The position numbers were made by a program, and so were the translations under genes. A stretch of DNA of 64,000 nt from Xenorhabdus szentirmaii DSM 16338. GTDB lineage: Bacteria; Pseudomonadota; Gammaproteobacteria; Enterobacterales; Enterobacteriaceae. Under the pieces are notes generated by a model, which saw only the letters and a list, made by a program, of their open reading frames with translations, was not told the origin of the DNA and did not search any database. Location of the stretch: assembly GCF_002632585.1 (NCBI RefSeq), contig NZ_NIBV01000001.1:1755203-1819202 (forward strand), read 5' to 3'. This document shows positions 8,651 through 17,810 of the stretch, piece by piece. Numbering within the stretch: the stretch's first letter is position 1; every line of letters starts with the position of its first letter.

Positions 8651-10027
8651 ATGGAGTTTTATATTCCAATTATTGGATTGGGAGTGGCGGTATTTACGCT
8701 GGTTTTTCTGGTCTTGCGCACGCGTATTCATGTATTGCTCGCTATGTTGTTTGCAGCGGTTATTGCCGGCGTTTCCGGTGGGTTAACGATGAGCCATGTC
8801 GTTGAAGTTATTGCGACGGGATTTGGCACGACTTTAGGCAACATCGGCTTAGTCATTGGGTTGGGGAGTATGATGGGGCGGATCTTGGAAGTGTCCGGCG
8901 CAACTGAACGGATCGCTTATAGCCTAATTAAATGGTTGGGAAAGAGGCGTGAAGAATGGGCGCTTGCGATTACTGGCTACATTGTCAGTATTCCCATATT
9001 CGTCAATTCAGCGTTCATCGTTCTTTACCCGCTGGTAAAGGCACTCGCCAAGAAAGGCAAGCGTAATATATTGACGCTGGGGGTATCGCTTGCTGGTGGA
9101 TTAGTGGTCACTCACCATATTGTCCCGCCAACACCGGGGCCACTCAGTGTGGCAGGGATATTCGGTGTCAATATTGGTTCAATGATGATTGCCGGTATGA
9201 TATTGGCAGTCCCATGTGTGATTGGCATCACTGTGTATGCAAAATGGCTGGAAAAAAAATACCCTGAATATCAACTCATTGAAGAATCAGAAAATTTACA
9301 GCAAATTCATCAGGGTTATATGGAAGAAAAAGAGAATAAACCGCTCCCGAGTTTATTTCTTTCCCTTTTACCTATTGTTGTACCAATTTCTTTGATTTTT
9401 ATTAATGTTATCAATGGAATATTGCTGGAGGATGGGGATTTCTCCGGCATGAAGAATAATTTCTATTTTCAGGCTTTTAATTTTCTGGGCTCACCCATTA
9501 TTGCGTTAGCAATTAGTGTATTACTGTCTGTTTATACGCTCATGCCAAAAGTCAGTAAGCAAGAGGTGATTGAACATTTGGAAAATGGCCTGAAAACAGT
9601 GGGCGTTATTCTATTGGTATCAGGTGCAGGGGGAGCGTTAGGGGCGGTATTAAAAGAAAGCTCAACAGGGATGATTGTTGCAAAATATATTGCGACCTTA
9701 CCGATAACACCCGTTCTGATTCCGTTTATCATCGCAACATTGATACGTATTATTCAAGGTTCTGGTACAGTGGCAATGATCACCGCAGCGTCTATTTCCG
9801 CACCGGTTATCAAACAAATGCCTGATATTAATATGCTGGTAGCGGCTCAGGCCGCGGTGATGGGAACACTTTTCTTTAGTTATTTTAATGATTGCTTTTT
9901 TTGGGTTGTTAATCGAATGATGGGGATCAAAAACACGAGACAACAGATCATCGTTTGGTCAATTCCGACGACAATTGCATGGGGAATTGGGTTATGCGGG
10001 GTATTGATCCTTAATCTTGTTCTTTAA
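8651..10027 (+). CDS. GntP-family sugar-acid permease (YgbN-like), copy 2
   Basis: A 458-residue GntP-family transporter, clearly homologous along its whole length to the permease at 5677. Shared blocks include RTRIHVLLAML, EEWALAITGYIVSIP, HHIVPPTPGPL and the C-terminal QQIIVWSIPTTIAWGIGLCG. The two genes look like a tandem duplication that now flanks denD. The copies differ most in the central hydrophilic loop near residues 205-225. One copy may favour threonate and the other erythronate, but this is speculation. The ATG at 8651 is preferred over the adjacent TTG at 8648 because of the ribosome-binding site spacing. Confidence 0.87.
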   Translation: MEFYIPIIGLGVAVFTLVFLVLRTRIHVLLAMLFAAVIAGVSGGLTMSHVVEVIATGFGTTLGNIGLVIGLGSMMGRILEVSGATERIAYSLIKWLGKRREEWALAITGYIVSIPIFVNSAFIVLYPLVKALAKKGKRNILTLGVSLAGGLVVTHHIVPPTPGPLSVAGIFGVNIGSMMIAGMILAVPCVIGITVYAKWLEKKYPEYQLIEESENLQQIHQGYMEEKENKPLPSLFLSLLPIVVPISLIFINVINGILLEDGDFSGMKNNFYFQAFNFLGSPIIALAISVLLSVYTLMPKVSKQEVIEHLENGLKTVGVILLVSGAGGALGAVLKESSTGMIVAKYIATLPITPVLIPFIIATLIRIIQGSGTVAMITAASISAPVIKQMPDINMLVAAQAAVMGTLFFSYFNDCFFWVVNRMMGIKNTRQQIIVWSIPTTIAWGIGLCGVLILNLVL

Positions 10028-10037
10028 ATCGCATGAT

Positions 10038-10062
10038 AGCGCCCAATAAAGGGCGCTTTTTT
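10038..10062 (+). terminator. Intrinsic terminator after second permease
   Basis: A 7-bp GC-rich stem (AGCGCCC at 10038-10044, GGGCGCT at 10051-10057) with a six-base loop is followed by a T-run. This is a textbook rho-independent terminator that ends the sugar-acid cluster before udp. Confidence 0.9.
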
Positions 10063-10141
10063 GTTCTTAAAGTTTGTGATTGCCCTTCGACTATTTCTTT
10101 CATTTCAGAATTATACTCACCACATAGTTTCCTTATTAAAT

Positions 10142-10157
10142 TGTGATTTAATTCACA
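10142..10157. promoter_or_regulatory. CRP-binding site, udp promoter (distal)
   Basis: TGTGATTTAATTCACA matches the symmetric CRP consensus TGTGA-N6-TCACA exactly. It lies 121 bp before the udp start. In E. coli, udp is activated by cAMP-CRP and repressed by CytR, which binds between two CRP dimers. Confidence 0.88.
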
Positions 10158-10193
10158 AAAATATGTATGCATTTCTTTTTCTTCTTAATTAAA

Positions 10194-10209
10194 GATGATT
10201 TTAATCACT
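10194..10209. promoter_or_regulatory. CRP-binding site, udp promoter (proximal, weaker)
   Basis: GATGATTTTAATCACT retains most of the CRP consensus. It starts 52 bp after the start of the distal site, the spacing expected for a CRP-CytR-CRP arrangement. A CytR half-site between them was not positively identified. Confidence 0.6.
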
Positions 10210-10277
10210 AAAAAATGTCAGAGTATTCACTAAATTTAGGTATCCATATTTTGTGTTATATCCGCTGAGGAGCTGAT

Positions 10278-11033
10278 ATGTCTGATGTATTTCACCTAGG
10301 TATCACCAAAAGCGACCTACAAGGCGCGACTCTGGCAATTGTGCCGGGCGATCCTAACCGTGTTGCAAAAATAGCGCGATTGATGGATAACCCAGTGCAT
10401 CTGGCTTCCCATCGTGAATTTACGACGTGGCGTGCAGAAATTGACGGAAAACCGGTTGTTGTCTGCTCTACAGGCATTGGCGGGCCTTCGACGTCGATTG
10501 CGGTAGAGGAGCTGGCTCAATTGGGGGTACGTACTTTCCTGCGCATCGGTACGACCGGGGCTATCCAGCCACATATTAATGTGGGAGATATCTTGGTGAC
10601 AACGGCAGCAGTGCGTTTAGATGGGGCCAGTTTGCACTTTGCACCGATGGAATTCCCAGCTGTTGCTGATTTTGCGTGTACCAACGCATTGTATGAAGCA
10701 GCGAAACTATCTGGCTCTAAAACCCATGTTGGAATAACTGCGTCCTCAGACACCTTCTATCCGGGACAGGAACGTTACGACACCTATTCTGGCCGTGTTG
10801 TTCGCCGTTTCCAGGGTTCCATGAAAGAGTGGCAGGAAATGGGCGTCATGAATTTCGAGATGGAATCAGCAACCTTGCTGACAATGTGTGCAAGCCAGGG
10901 ATTACGTGCTGGTATGGTGGCAGGCGTCATTGTTAATCGTACACAACAGGAAATTCCCGATGTTGAGTTGTTGAAGAAAACAGAAAACAGTGCATTGGGG
11001 ATCGTTGTTGAGGCTGCCCGCCGTTTACTGTAA
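10278..11033 (+). CDS. udp: Uridine phosphorylase
   Basis: Phosphorolysis of uridine to uracil and ribose 1-phosphate in pyrimidine salvage; a cytosolic homohexamer in E. coli. At 251 residues it is nearly the length of E. coli Udp (253). Visible family motifs are [10 protein letters not shown] near residue 24, [21 protein letters not shown] (phosphate and ribose binding) near 67-87, [10 protein letters not shown] near 94, and FEMESATLL (ribose-binding glutamate) near 194. A GAGGAG ribosome-binding site precedes the ATG. The upstream paired CRP sites imply control by carbon status and nucleoside supply. Confidence 0.96.
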   Translation: MSDVFHLGITKSDLQGATLAIVPGDPNRVAKIARLMDNPVHLASHREFTTWRAEIDGKPVVVCSTGIGGPSTSIAVEELAQLGVRTFLRIGTTGAIQPHINVGDILVTTAAVRLDGASLHFAPMEFPAVADFACTNALYEAAKLSGSKTHVGITASSDTFYPGQERYDTYSGRVVRRFQGSMKEWQEMGVMNFEMESATLLTMCASQGLRAGMVAGVIVNRTQQEIPDVELLKKTENSALGIVVEAARRLL

Positions 11034-11129
11034 TACCTTTTCACTATCCCAGTTGATTTCAAGTTGCAGTGTTACAACATAGAAATGTTGCAATACAGAA
11101 ATGTGGCAACCTGAAATGTAATAGATATC

Positions 11130-11156
11130 AGGGCCGGAACGTTCAGGCCCTATTAT
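11130..11156 (+). terminator. Probable udp terminator
   Basis: The stem AGGGCC (11130-11135) pairs with GGCCCT (11146-11151) across a 10-base loop and is followed by ATTATTTAT. The stem is adequate and the tail is A/T-rich rather than a pure T-run. Confidence 0.55.
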
Positions 11157-11286
11157 TTATACGATATTTTCTTCCTTTCATACTAAAATCTGATAATGTC
11201 ATAACGTTTTGTGCTAATAGCTATTTGTGCTGATGACTCTCAATGGGGTCCCATTGGATCAATAATTATTTATTTCTATAACGTCT

Positions 11287-11347
11287 TATACCCATAGATT
11301 TCAGGTTAGAGCCAATTAAAGCTGAAACTTGAAAAATGACAGGTATA
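11287..11347. repeat. MITE-like element with imperfect terminal inverted repeats
   Basis: The 61-bp segment begins TATACCCATAGATTTCAGG and ends with the near-complement (CTTGAAAAATGACAGGTATA). The ends can pair as an imperfect stem of about 20 bp. The 5' arm resembles motifs at 11045 and 59335, so it may be a member of a dispersed non-coding repeat family. It ends 23 bp before the start of the phosphatase gene and could supply promoter or mRNA structure. Confidence 0.5.
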
Positions 11348-11370
11348 TTTTGAACGCAACAAGAGTGACT

Positions 11371-12153
11371 ATGACCACAACATTACTATCCCATCCTTCC
11401 CTGCTTCCTTTGAGTGGCGGCATTAACTTTCGTGATCTGGGTAATAAGGTACTGAATAATGGCGCCAAAATTAAATCTGGTTTGTTATTTCGTTCTGGTT
11501 CGCTAGATGGATTGACAGAAAATGATCAGACTTTTCTGGTGGAACAAAACCTTTTTCAAATCATTGATTATCGCGATAACAGTGAAGTTATCTATAAACC
11601 GGATCAGGTCTGGAATGGCGCGCATTATCACCATGCACCGGCCAATCCGCTTTCGAAAGAAGTGAATGCCAATCTGGAAAAATTAGATAAAGAAATACTG
11701 GAGCAATTTGATGCAAAAGTATTTATGTCACGTTTATACGAGTTACTTCCGATCAACAACTCCGCCTATAAGACATTGGCAAAGTTACTGCTGCAACCAG
11801 AAAAAGGAGGAATTGTACAACATTGTGCAGTGGGTAAAGACAGGACAGGGGTAGGTTCTGCGCTGGTCTTGCTGGCTTTGGGCGCAGATTTAGATACCGT
11901 GATGGAAGACTATTTGCTGACAAACATTACACTGGCACCGTATCGGGATTTTTTATTGAATGAATATGCGAAGACCATGAGTGAAAGTATCGTGGAAAAA
12001 TTCGCTTATGTTTATTCTGTCAAAGAAGAGTTCTTGCTGACAGCATTAAACAGCATCAATCAGCACTATGGCAGCGTGGATATTTGGTTGGATAAAGATA
12101 TCGGGTTGGATATCGCTGCCCGCGAAAAGCTGCAATCTTATTTCCTTGAATAA
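11371..12153 (+). CDS. Tyrosine-phosphatase family protein
   Basis: A 260-residue protein of the PTP-like tyrosine/serine phosphatase family (Y_phosphatase3 type). The signature loop HCAVGKDRTG at residues 151-160 supplies nucleophile C152 and phosphate-binding R158 (HC-x5-R). A conserved GGINFRDLG motif sits near residue 16 and FRSGSL near residue 40. It has no signal peptide or membrane segment. The substrate is unknown; relatives act on phosphotyrosine, phosphoserine or phosphoinositides. The ATG at 11371 has an AAGAG ribosome-binding site at good spacing. A longer frame from a TTG at 11329 begins inside the repeat element and is less likely. Confidence 0.82.
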   Translation: MTTTLLSHPSLLPLSGGINFRDLGNKVLNNGAKIKSGLLFRSGSLDGLTENDQTFLVEQNLFQIIDYRDNSEVIYKPDQVWNGAHYHHAPANPLSKEVNANLEKLDKEILEQFDAKVFMSRLYELLPINNSAYKTLAKLLLQPEKGGIVQHCAVGKDRTGVGSALVLLALGADLDTVMEDYLLTNITLAPYRDFLLNEYAKTMSESIVEKFAYVYSVKEEFLLTALNSINQHYGSVDIWLDKDIGLDIAAREKLQSYFLE

Positions 12154-12229
12154 AAACATCAAGCTGGCATTGGTTAATTTGATCGGTGCTAACCTGTGAC
12201 ATCCTATTGATAATACGGGAAAGATTAAT

Positions 12230-12760
12230 GTGAGCCTGCATGACATTATCGAACAGATCGTTAACTTTGTAAAAGACCATGAAGCTTGGGCGATGCCCAT
12301 CATTTTCTTACTGGCATTTGGTGAATCACTGGCATTTATCTCTTTATTATTGCCTGCAACGATCATCTTATTGGGATTAGGGGCATTAATTGGTGAAAGC
12401 GGACTGAATTTCTGGCCAATATGGATAGCGGCCGCTACTGGCGCTTTCTTCGGTGATTGGCTGTCCTACTGGTTTGGTTTCCACTATAAAGAAAGTGTCG
12501 GTACTATGTGGCCACTTTCTCGCCATCCGCAAACATTGGTTCGGGGTCATCGCTTTTTCGAGCGCTGGGGAGTCTGGGGCGTTTTCATTGGACGATTCTT
12601 TGGCCCGCTGCGGGCGGTTGTGCCGTTGGTCGCCGGGATCTGCGCCATGCCAAAACACCATTTTCAGCTTGCCAACTTTGCTTCAGCTCTGATTTGGGCA
12701 TTTGGTATTCTAGCGCCGGGTGCTTTTGGCCTGCGTTGGTTAGCAGAATGGATGGGATAG
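12230..12760 (+). CDS. DedA family inner-membrane protein
   Basis: A 176-residue integral membrane protein. The DedA/SNARE-associated pattern is clear: the ESLAFISLLLPATIILLGLGALIG re-entrant region near residues 28-51, a GAFFGDWLSYWFG segment near 66, and the conserved FIGRFFGPLRAVVPLVAG motif with its essential arginines near 121-138. DedA proteins are linked to undecaprenyl-phosphate or phospholipid flipping across the inner membrane and to membrane-potential homeostasis. Several paralogues exist in enterics, so the exact orthologue is not assigned. The start is GTG, preceded by GGGAAAG. The ATG two bases upstream is out of frame. Confidence 0.88.
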   Translation: MSLHDIIEQIVNFVKDHEAWAMPIIFLLAFGESLAFISLLLPATIILLGLGALIGESGLNFWPIWIAAATGAFFGDWLSYWFGFHYKESVGTMWPLSRHPQTLVRGHRFFERWGVWGVFIGRFFGPLRAVVPLVAGICAMPKHHFQLANFASALIWAFGILAPGAFGLRWLAEWMG

Positions 12761-12911
12761 TAAGTAAAGCGGATAAACTAATTGCGAGCCGCTTTGCAAA
12801 CTGAAAGAAACCTATTAAATAATCTGGACATCTATACAGCATCTATTTAACTTACATTAAAGCTCATGAGCTGAAATAGTTTACCGAAATGAAGTCAGCG
12901 AGGATGTATAG

Positions 12912-14267
12912 GTGGATATCCAGTGGTTATATATGTTGATTGGTGGCCTGAGTGGATTGCTGGGCGGAGGGATCTTCGTCTGGCTTTCTGTTCACCAGAG
13001 AATTCGACAAAAAGAGCAGGAATTGCGTGAATTATATAGCCAGCTTGCCGTTAACCGTGAAAAATTGGAGCAATCCCGCTATTGGCGGACTGAAAGTGAA
13101 CAGTTAAATCAAGAGTTGCTGGCTCAACGAGAAATCAATAGCGTTCAGGAGGCTGAGTTACGCGAGTTGAGCACTCGGTTGGAAGAAAACAGACTGGCTG
13201 CGGATGAAAAACAACGTTTATTGATCAACAGTGAACAACGCCTGAATACTCAATTTGAAAGCCTCGCTAATCGGATTTTTGAACAAAATCGCCTTCGTGT
13301 TGATGAACATAATCGCCAAAATCTTAATAGTCTCTTGATGCCATTCCGCGAACAACTGGAAGGTTTTCGTCGTCAGGTACAGGACAGTTTTGGGCAGGAA
13401 GCGCGTGAGCGCCATACCCTGACTCATGAAATCCGTAATCTCCAGCAACTGAATGCACAGATGGCAAAAGAAGCCATCAATCTGACCAATGCCCTGAAAG
13501 GGGACAATAAGATACAGGGAAACTGGGGGGAAATGATTCTGGCTCGCGTATTAGAAGCTTCCGGTTTGCGTGAGGGACATGAATTTCATACTCAAGTCAG
13601 CCTTAAAACAGAAAAGAGCGAACGTTTTCAGCCCGATGTCATCGTTCACCTTCCGCAGGGAAAAGATGTCATTATTGATGCCAAAATGTCGTTAATCGCT
13701 TATGAGCGTTATTTCAACAGTGATGATAAACAGCAGAAGGCACAGGCATTACAGGAACATATTAACTCGATAAAAGGGCATATTCGTGGTTTAAGCAGGA
13801 AAGATTACCAGCAACTGCCCGGCCTGCGATCTCTGGACTATGTTTTGATGTTTATTCCAGTAGAACCCGCTTATCTGGTGGCCCTCAATCAGGCGCCAGA
13901 ATTATTGGATGAAGCATTGAAACATAATATTATGCTGGTGAGCCCATCTACTCTGCTGGTGGCGGTTCGTACGATCAACAACCTTTGGCGTTATGAATAC
14001 CAGAGCCAGAATGCGCGTTTGATCGCGGATAATGCCGCCAGAATGTACGATAAAATGCGGTTATTTGTGGATGATATGCAAGGGTTGGGGCAAAGCCTCA
14101 ACAAAGCACAGGCAAGTTACCATTTCGCTATGAAAAAATTGGTTGAAGGGCGCGGAAATTTGATCAGTCAGGCTGAAGGGTTTCGTGATTTAGGTGTAGA
14201 CGTGAAGCGCCCTATTGATTCACAGGTTATTGATAAATCTTTCCAATCGTTGCAGGTTAATGAGTGA
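12912..14267 (+). CDS. rmuC: DNA recombination protein RmuC
   Basis: A 451-residue protein with an N-terminal membrane anchor (WLYMLIGGLSGLLGGGIFVWL, residues 4-24). A long coiled coil rich in E, Q, R and L follows (about 28-130), then the RmuC nuclease-like domain with QGNWGEMILARVLEASGL, FQPDVIVHLPQGKDVIIDAKMSL and VSPSTLLVAVRTINNLW. RmuC limits inversions at short inverted repeats in E. coli and is predicted to be a nuclease-fold protein. The start is GTG with a GCGAGG ribosome-binding site. It lies between dedA and ubiE; udp-rmuC-ubiE is conserved enteric order. Confidence 0.93.
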   Translation: MDIQWLYMLIGGLSGLLGGGIFVWLSVHQRIRQKEQELRELYSQLAVNREKLEQSRYWRTESEQLNQELLAQREINSVQEAELRELSTRLEENRLAADEKQRLLINSEQRLNTQFESLANRIFEQNRLRVDEHNRQNLNSLLMPFREQLEGFRRQVQDSFGQEARERHTLTHEIRNLQQLNAQMAKEAINLTNALKGDNKIQGNWGEMILARVLEASGLREGHEFHTQVSLKTEKSERFQPDVIVHLPQGKDVIIDAKMSLIAYERYFNSDDKQQKAQALQEHINSIKGHIRGLSRKDYQQLPGLRSLDYVLMFIPVEPAYLVALNQAPELLDEALKHNIMLVSPSTLLVAVRTINNLWRYEYQSQNARLIADNAARMYDKMRLFVDDMQGLGQSLNKAQASYHFAMKKLVEGRGNLISQAEGFRDLGVDVKRPIDSQVIDKSFQSLQVNE

Positions 14268-14341
14268 AGTCCGGATAGGGTTTTATCCGAAAGGCTGGTA
14301 CACTTGTTATAAATTTTTTGAATAAAAAGTGGGCAGGTAAC

Positions 14342-15097
14342 ATGGCAGATCAATCAAAAGAAACCACTGATTTTGGTTTTCGTACTGTAGCCAAAGAAGA
14401 AAAAAAAGACATGGTGGCAGAGGTATTTCACTCTGTAGCTGCAAAATATGATTTGATGAATGATTTGATGTCATTTGGTATTCATCGTATCTGGAAACGC
14501 TTTACCATTGAGGCCAGTGGTATCCGCCGTGGTCATAAGGTCCTTGACCTTGCCGGCGGAACGGGTGATCTGACCGCAAAATTTTCCCGGATCGTGGGTG
14601 AAAATGGTCAGGTTGTTTTAGCGGATATTAATGACTCAATGTTGAAAGTCGGGCGTGAAAAATTACGTGATATCGGTATCGTAGGCAATGTCAGTTATGT
14701 TCAGGCCAATGCAGAAGAATTGCCTTTCCCTGATAATCATTTTGACTGTATCACCATTTCATTTGGTCTTCGCAATGTTACAGATAAAGAGAAAGCCCTT
14801 CGTTCCATGTACCGTGTGCTTAAACCGGGTGGGCGTTTGTTGGTACTGGAGTTCTCCAAACCTGTATTGGCACCATTGAGCAAAGTTTATGATGCTTATT
14901 CATTCCATGTTTTACCCCGGATCGGCCAATTGGTTGTCAAAGATGCAGACAGTTATCGTTATCTGACGGAATCTATCCGCATGCACCCTGATCAGGAAAC
15001 CCTAAAAGGCATGATGGAAGAGGCGGGTTTTGACCAGGTTTCTTATAATAATATGACCGGGGGAATTGTTGCCCTACACAAAGGGTTTAAATTCTGA
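14342..15097 (+). CDS. ubiE: Ubiquinone/menaquinone C-methyltransferase UbiE
   Basis: S-adenosylmethionine-dependent C-methylation in ubiquinone (2-polyprenyl-6-methoxy-1,4-benzoquinol) and menaquinone (demethylmenaquinol) synthesis. At 251 residues it is the same length as E. coli UbiE. The SAM motif [13 protein letters not shown] is near residue 67, and the family signatures [18 protein letters not shown] (about 37-54) and [23 protein letters not shown] C-terminal block are present. The upstream in-frame ATG at 14318 adds eight residues and is not favoured: the ATG at 14342 has GCAGG upstream and matches the E. coli N-terminus. ubiJ starts one base after the stop. Confidence 0.96.
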   Translation: MADQSKETTDFGFRTVAKEEKKDMVAEVFHSVAAKYDLMNDLMSFGIHRIWKRFTIEASGIRRGHKVLDLAGGTGDLTAKFSRIVGENGQVVLADINDSMLKVGREKLRDIGIVGNVSYVQANAEELPFPDNHFDCITISFGLRNVTDKEKALRSMYRVLKPGGRLLVLEFSKPVLAPLSKVYDAYSFHVLPRIGQLVVKDADSYRYLTESIRMHPDQETLKGMMEEAGFDQVSYNNMTGGIVALHKGFKF

Positions 15098-15098
15098 C

Positions 15099-15767
15099 AT
15101 GGAAAATCCCTCACCAACCCATAGTGTCCATGGTGCAATATCAAATGACAAAATCTTGTTTCCGGTGTTGACCTCTTTTCTTGAGACGGTATTGAATCAC
15201 TTGCTGTATCGGGAAACTGTATTAAAACCCGCCCGTTTGAGATTGGCGGGCAGAACCCTGTCCATCAAACTGAAAGAGCTTGAAACACCACTCGTCCTGA
15301 TTTTCAGTGAGCATCGGGTGGATATTTTGAGCCAATGGTCAGAAATCGCAGATTGCTCAATGGAAACAACATTTCCTGCATTACTCAAGTTACGGGATCG
15401 TCAGTGCCTTTCCACGCTGATTAATCGCGGTGACATTGTTATTGAAGGGGATATGCAGGTTATTCAGCAATGGTCTGCTTTACTGGATATGTCTGAATGG
15501 GACCCTGCCCATTATCTTTCCCCTTATGTTGGTGATATTGCAGCAGAAGGCATTAGCCGGGTGATGCAGAAAAGCTTCCGTTTTGCCAGTCATGCCATTG
15601 CCAAGAAGAAGTCTGACTTCGTTGAATCATTGACAGAAGAATGGAAAATGGCCCCCAACGTATTAGAAGTGGCTTATTTCAGCGAAGAAGTTGATGCAGT
15701 TGCCAATAAAATGGCTCAGATAGAAAAACGGCTGGAGGCACTGGAGGGGAAATATGACGCCCAGTGA
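15099..15767 (+). CDS. ubiJ: Ubiquinone biosynthesis accessory factor UbiJ
   Basis: A 222-residue SCP2-domain protein. In E. coli, UbiJ with UbiK scaffolds the soluble Ubi complex and binds the lipid tail of ubiquinone intermediates. Recognisable blocks include VLNHLLYRE near residue 32, the SCP2 core [23 protein letters not shown] near 45-67, and the strongly conserved [14 protein letters not shown] and [24 protein letters not shown] near the C-terminus. It is longer at the N-terminus than E. coli UbiJ (201). The ATG one base after ubiE suits translational coupling; an earlier frame from 15066 would overlap ubiE. It overlaps ubiB by 14 bases. Confidence 0.92.
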   Translation: MENPSPTHSVHGAISNDKILFPVLTSFLETVLNHLLYRETVLKPARLRLAGRTLSIKLKELETPLVLIFSEHRVDILSQWSEIADCSMETTFPALLKLRDRQCLSTLINRGDIVIEGDMQVIQQWSALLDMSEWDPAHYLSPYVGDIAAEGISRVMQKSFRFASHAIAKKKSDFVESLTEEWKMAPNVLEVAYFSEEVDAVANKMAQIEKRLEALEGKYDAQ

Positions 15768-17388
15768 AATTAAGCGGCTTTACTTTATCATCCGCGTTTT
15801 TCTTTCCTATGGGTTGGATGAGTTGATTCCTAATATACGCCTGACATGGCCTTTGCGCGTCGGGCGTTACCTTCTGTTCTGGATACCAAATCGACATAAA
15901 GATAAGCCTCTCGGGGAACGCTTGCGTCTGGCTCTGCAAGAACTGGGTCCTGTATGGATTAAGTTTGGTCAGATGCTTTCCACCCGCCGTGACTTATTCC
16001 CTACAGCAATTGCTGATCAGCTGTCAATGTTGCAGGATAGGGTTGTGGCTTTTGATGGTGCTGTGGCGAGAAAATCAATCGAAAAAGCATTGGAAGGGCC
16101 TTTAGAAACCTGGTTTGAGGAATTTGATCTGCAACCGTTGGCTTCAGCATCTATCGCTCAGGTACATACCGCCCGTTTGAAAGAGAATGGTAAGCAAGTT
16201 GTCCTGAAAGTCATTCGTCCTGATATTTTGCCAATTATCAAAGCCGATATCCGGCTAATGTATCGTTTAGCAAATTTGCTTCCTTTATTGCCGGATGGTC
16301 GTCGCCTCCGCCCGCGTGAAGTTGTGCGGGAATATGAGAAAACACTGCTTGATGAGCTGAATTTGTTGCGTGAAACAGCAAATGCCATTCAATTGCGCAG
16401 GAATTTTGAAGGCAGCACTGTGCTCTATGTCCCGGAGGTTTACCCTGATTATTGTCGGGAAAATGTATTGGTGATGGAGCGCATTTATGGTATCCCTGTG
16501 TCTGATATTGCAGCTTTAGAAGCTCAGAATACGAATATGAAGCTGTTGGCTGAGCGTGGTGTTGAAGTCTTTTTCACTCAGGTCTTTCGCGACAGTTTTT
16601 TCCACGCGGATATGCATCCCGGTAATATCTTCGTCAGCTATGAAACGCCGGAAAATCCAACTTATATCGGGATCGATTACGGTATTGTCGGCTCTTTGAA
16701 TAAAGACGATAAGCGCTATTTGGCTGAAAATTTTATTGCTTTTTTCAATCGCGATTACCGACGAGTGGCTGAGCTTCATGTCGATTCAGGTTGGGTGCCC
16801 GCTGATACCAATGTAGAGGATTTTGAATTCGCCATCCGGACGGTTTGTGAGCCAATCTTTGAAAAACCATTGGCTGAGATCTCATTTGGGCATGTTTTAT
16901 TGAATCTTTTCAATACGGCCCGCCGTTTTAATATGACTGTACAACCTCAGTTAGTTTTACTCCAGAAGACATTACTGTATGTTGAAGGCTTGGGTCGACA
17001 GCTTTATCCTCAACTTGATTTGTGGAAAACAGCGAAACCTTTTCTGGAAGATTGGCTGCATGAGCAGGTTGGGTTACCTGCAATTATTCGCGCATTCAAA
17101 GAAAAAGCACCTTATTGGGCAGAAAAATTGCCAGAGCTTCCCGAATTGGTATATGGCTCACTTCAACAACATCGCCGTTTGCAAAGCAGTATTGACCAAA
17201 TATCACAACAGTTCAAAGACCAGCAGGTTAAGCAACGTAAATCGCTCTATTTACTTGGGATTGGAGCAACTTTATTTATTTGTGGCAGTCTGTTTTTCGC
17301 CTTAGAACAGGAACATTTGTCGTTGGGGTTAATGGGAGCAGCGCTTGCATCGTGGGTATTCGGTTGGCGCAATTTAAATAAGCGTTAG
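15754..17388 (+). CDS. ubiB: Ubiquinone biosynthesis protein kinase-like UbiB
   Basis: An atypical protein-kinase-like ATPase of the ABC1/ADCK/UbiB family, needed for aerobic ubiquinone synthesis; 544 residues (E. coli 546). The family-defining K-x-G-Q motif is at residue 70 ([13 protein letters not shown]), the A-rich loop at [12 protein letters not shown] near 129, the catalytic HADMHPGN near 286 and the metal-binding DYG loop in [10 protein letters not shown] near 308. Two hydrophobic segments at the C-terminus ([19 protein letters not shown] and [15 protein letters not shown]) anchor it in the inner membrane. It overlaps ubiJ and completes the ubiEJB operon. Confidence 0.96.
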   Translation: MTPSEIKRLYFIIRVFLSYGLDELIPNIRLTWPLRVGRYLLFWIPNRHKDKPLGERLRLALQELGPVWIKFGQMLSTRRDLFPTAIADQLSMLQDRVVAFDGAVARKSIEKALEGPLETWFEEFDLQPLASASIAQVHTARLKENGKQVVLKVIRPDILPIIKADIRLMYRLANLLPLLPDGRRLRPREVVREYEKTLLDELNLLRETANAIQLRRNFEGSTVLYVPEVYPDYCRENVLVMERIYGIPVSDIAALEAQNTNMKLLAERGVEVFFTQVFRDSFFHADMHPGNIFVSYETPENPTYIGIDYGIVGSLNKDDKRYLAENFIAFFNRDYRRVAELHVDSGWVPADTNVEDFEFAIRTVCEPIFEKPLAEISFGHVLLNLFNTARRFNMTVQPQLVLLQKTLLYVEGLGRQLYPQLDLWKTAKPFLEDWLHEQVGLPAIIRAFKEKAPYWAEKLPELPELVYGSLQQHRRLQSSIDQISQQFKDQQVKQRKSLYLLGIGATLFICGSLFFALEQEHLSLGLMGAALASWVFGWRNLNKR

Positions 17389-17546
17389 TAATGATTAGAT
17401 TGTATATAGTCAACAGATGCTGGTAAAAATAGGTAAAGATGGCTTATTCGCAGTGCTTAGTATGATTGCGGTATTTTCGAACATAAAACGCGTAGTTTAT
17501 AATGAAACGATTGGTCGTTATCATTCACTATGAATAAAGGTAAATT

Positions 17547-17807
17547 ATGATAAGCATTCCACAATTACTCATCATTGCTGTTATTGTCGTACTGTTGTTT
17601 GGTACCAATAAGCTTCGTTCTCTTGGCTCAGATTTAGGGGAATCGATTAAAGGATTCAAAAAGGCAATAGGCGATGATAAAGAGGACAAATCAAGTCAGG
17701 CTGAAAAAATGAGCCATGATGCCGATTTTGAGCCTAAAAATCTCACTGAAAAGCCTACGGTTGAATCGTCTGAAAAGTCAGAGAGCAAAAATAAAGAGCA
17801 GGTATAA
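17547..17807 (+). CDS. tatA: Sec-independent translocase subunit TatA
   Basis: TatA oligomers form the passage for folded, twin-arginine-signalled proteins across the inner membrane. The 86-residue protein has the usual plan: an N-terminal transmembrane helix (residues 4-20, [17 protein letters not shown]), an [23 protein letters not shown] hinge and amphipathic helix, and a highly charged tail. Shorter than TatB and without its extended coiled region. A 158-bp spacer follows ubiB, so it may have its own promoter. An AAAGGTAA stretch precedes the ATG. tatB begins three bases after its stop. Confidence 0.95.
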   Translation: MISIPQLLIIAVIVVLLFGTNKLRSLGSDLGESIKGFKKAIGDDKEDKSSQAEKMSHDADFEPKNLTEKPTVESSEKSESKNKEQV

Positions 17808-17810
17808 ACC

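Larger units (their letters stand above)
11034..11370 (+). other. Spacer after udp with terminator and repeats
   Basis: A 337-bp spacer with no gene. It holds a fragment of a dispersed motif (11045-11069), a 13-bp direct repeat with a 16-bp period (11081-11093 and 11097-11109, one mismatch), a terminator-like hairpin (11130-11151) and a small MITE-like inverted-repeat element (11287-11347) that ends just before the next gene. Confidence 0.55.

Noticed and set aside
12046-12842. Several 74-106 codon frames overlapping the dedA gene
   Set aside because: They are antisense or shifted frames of the DedA gene, whose membrane pattern and family motifs decide the true frame.
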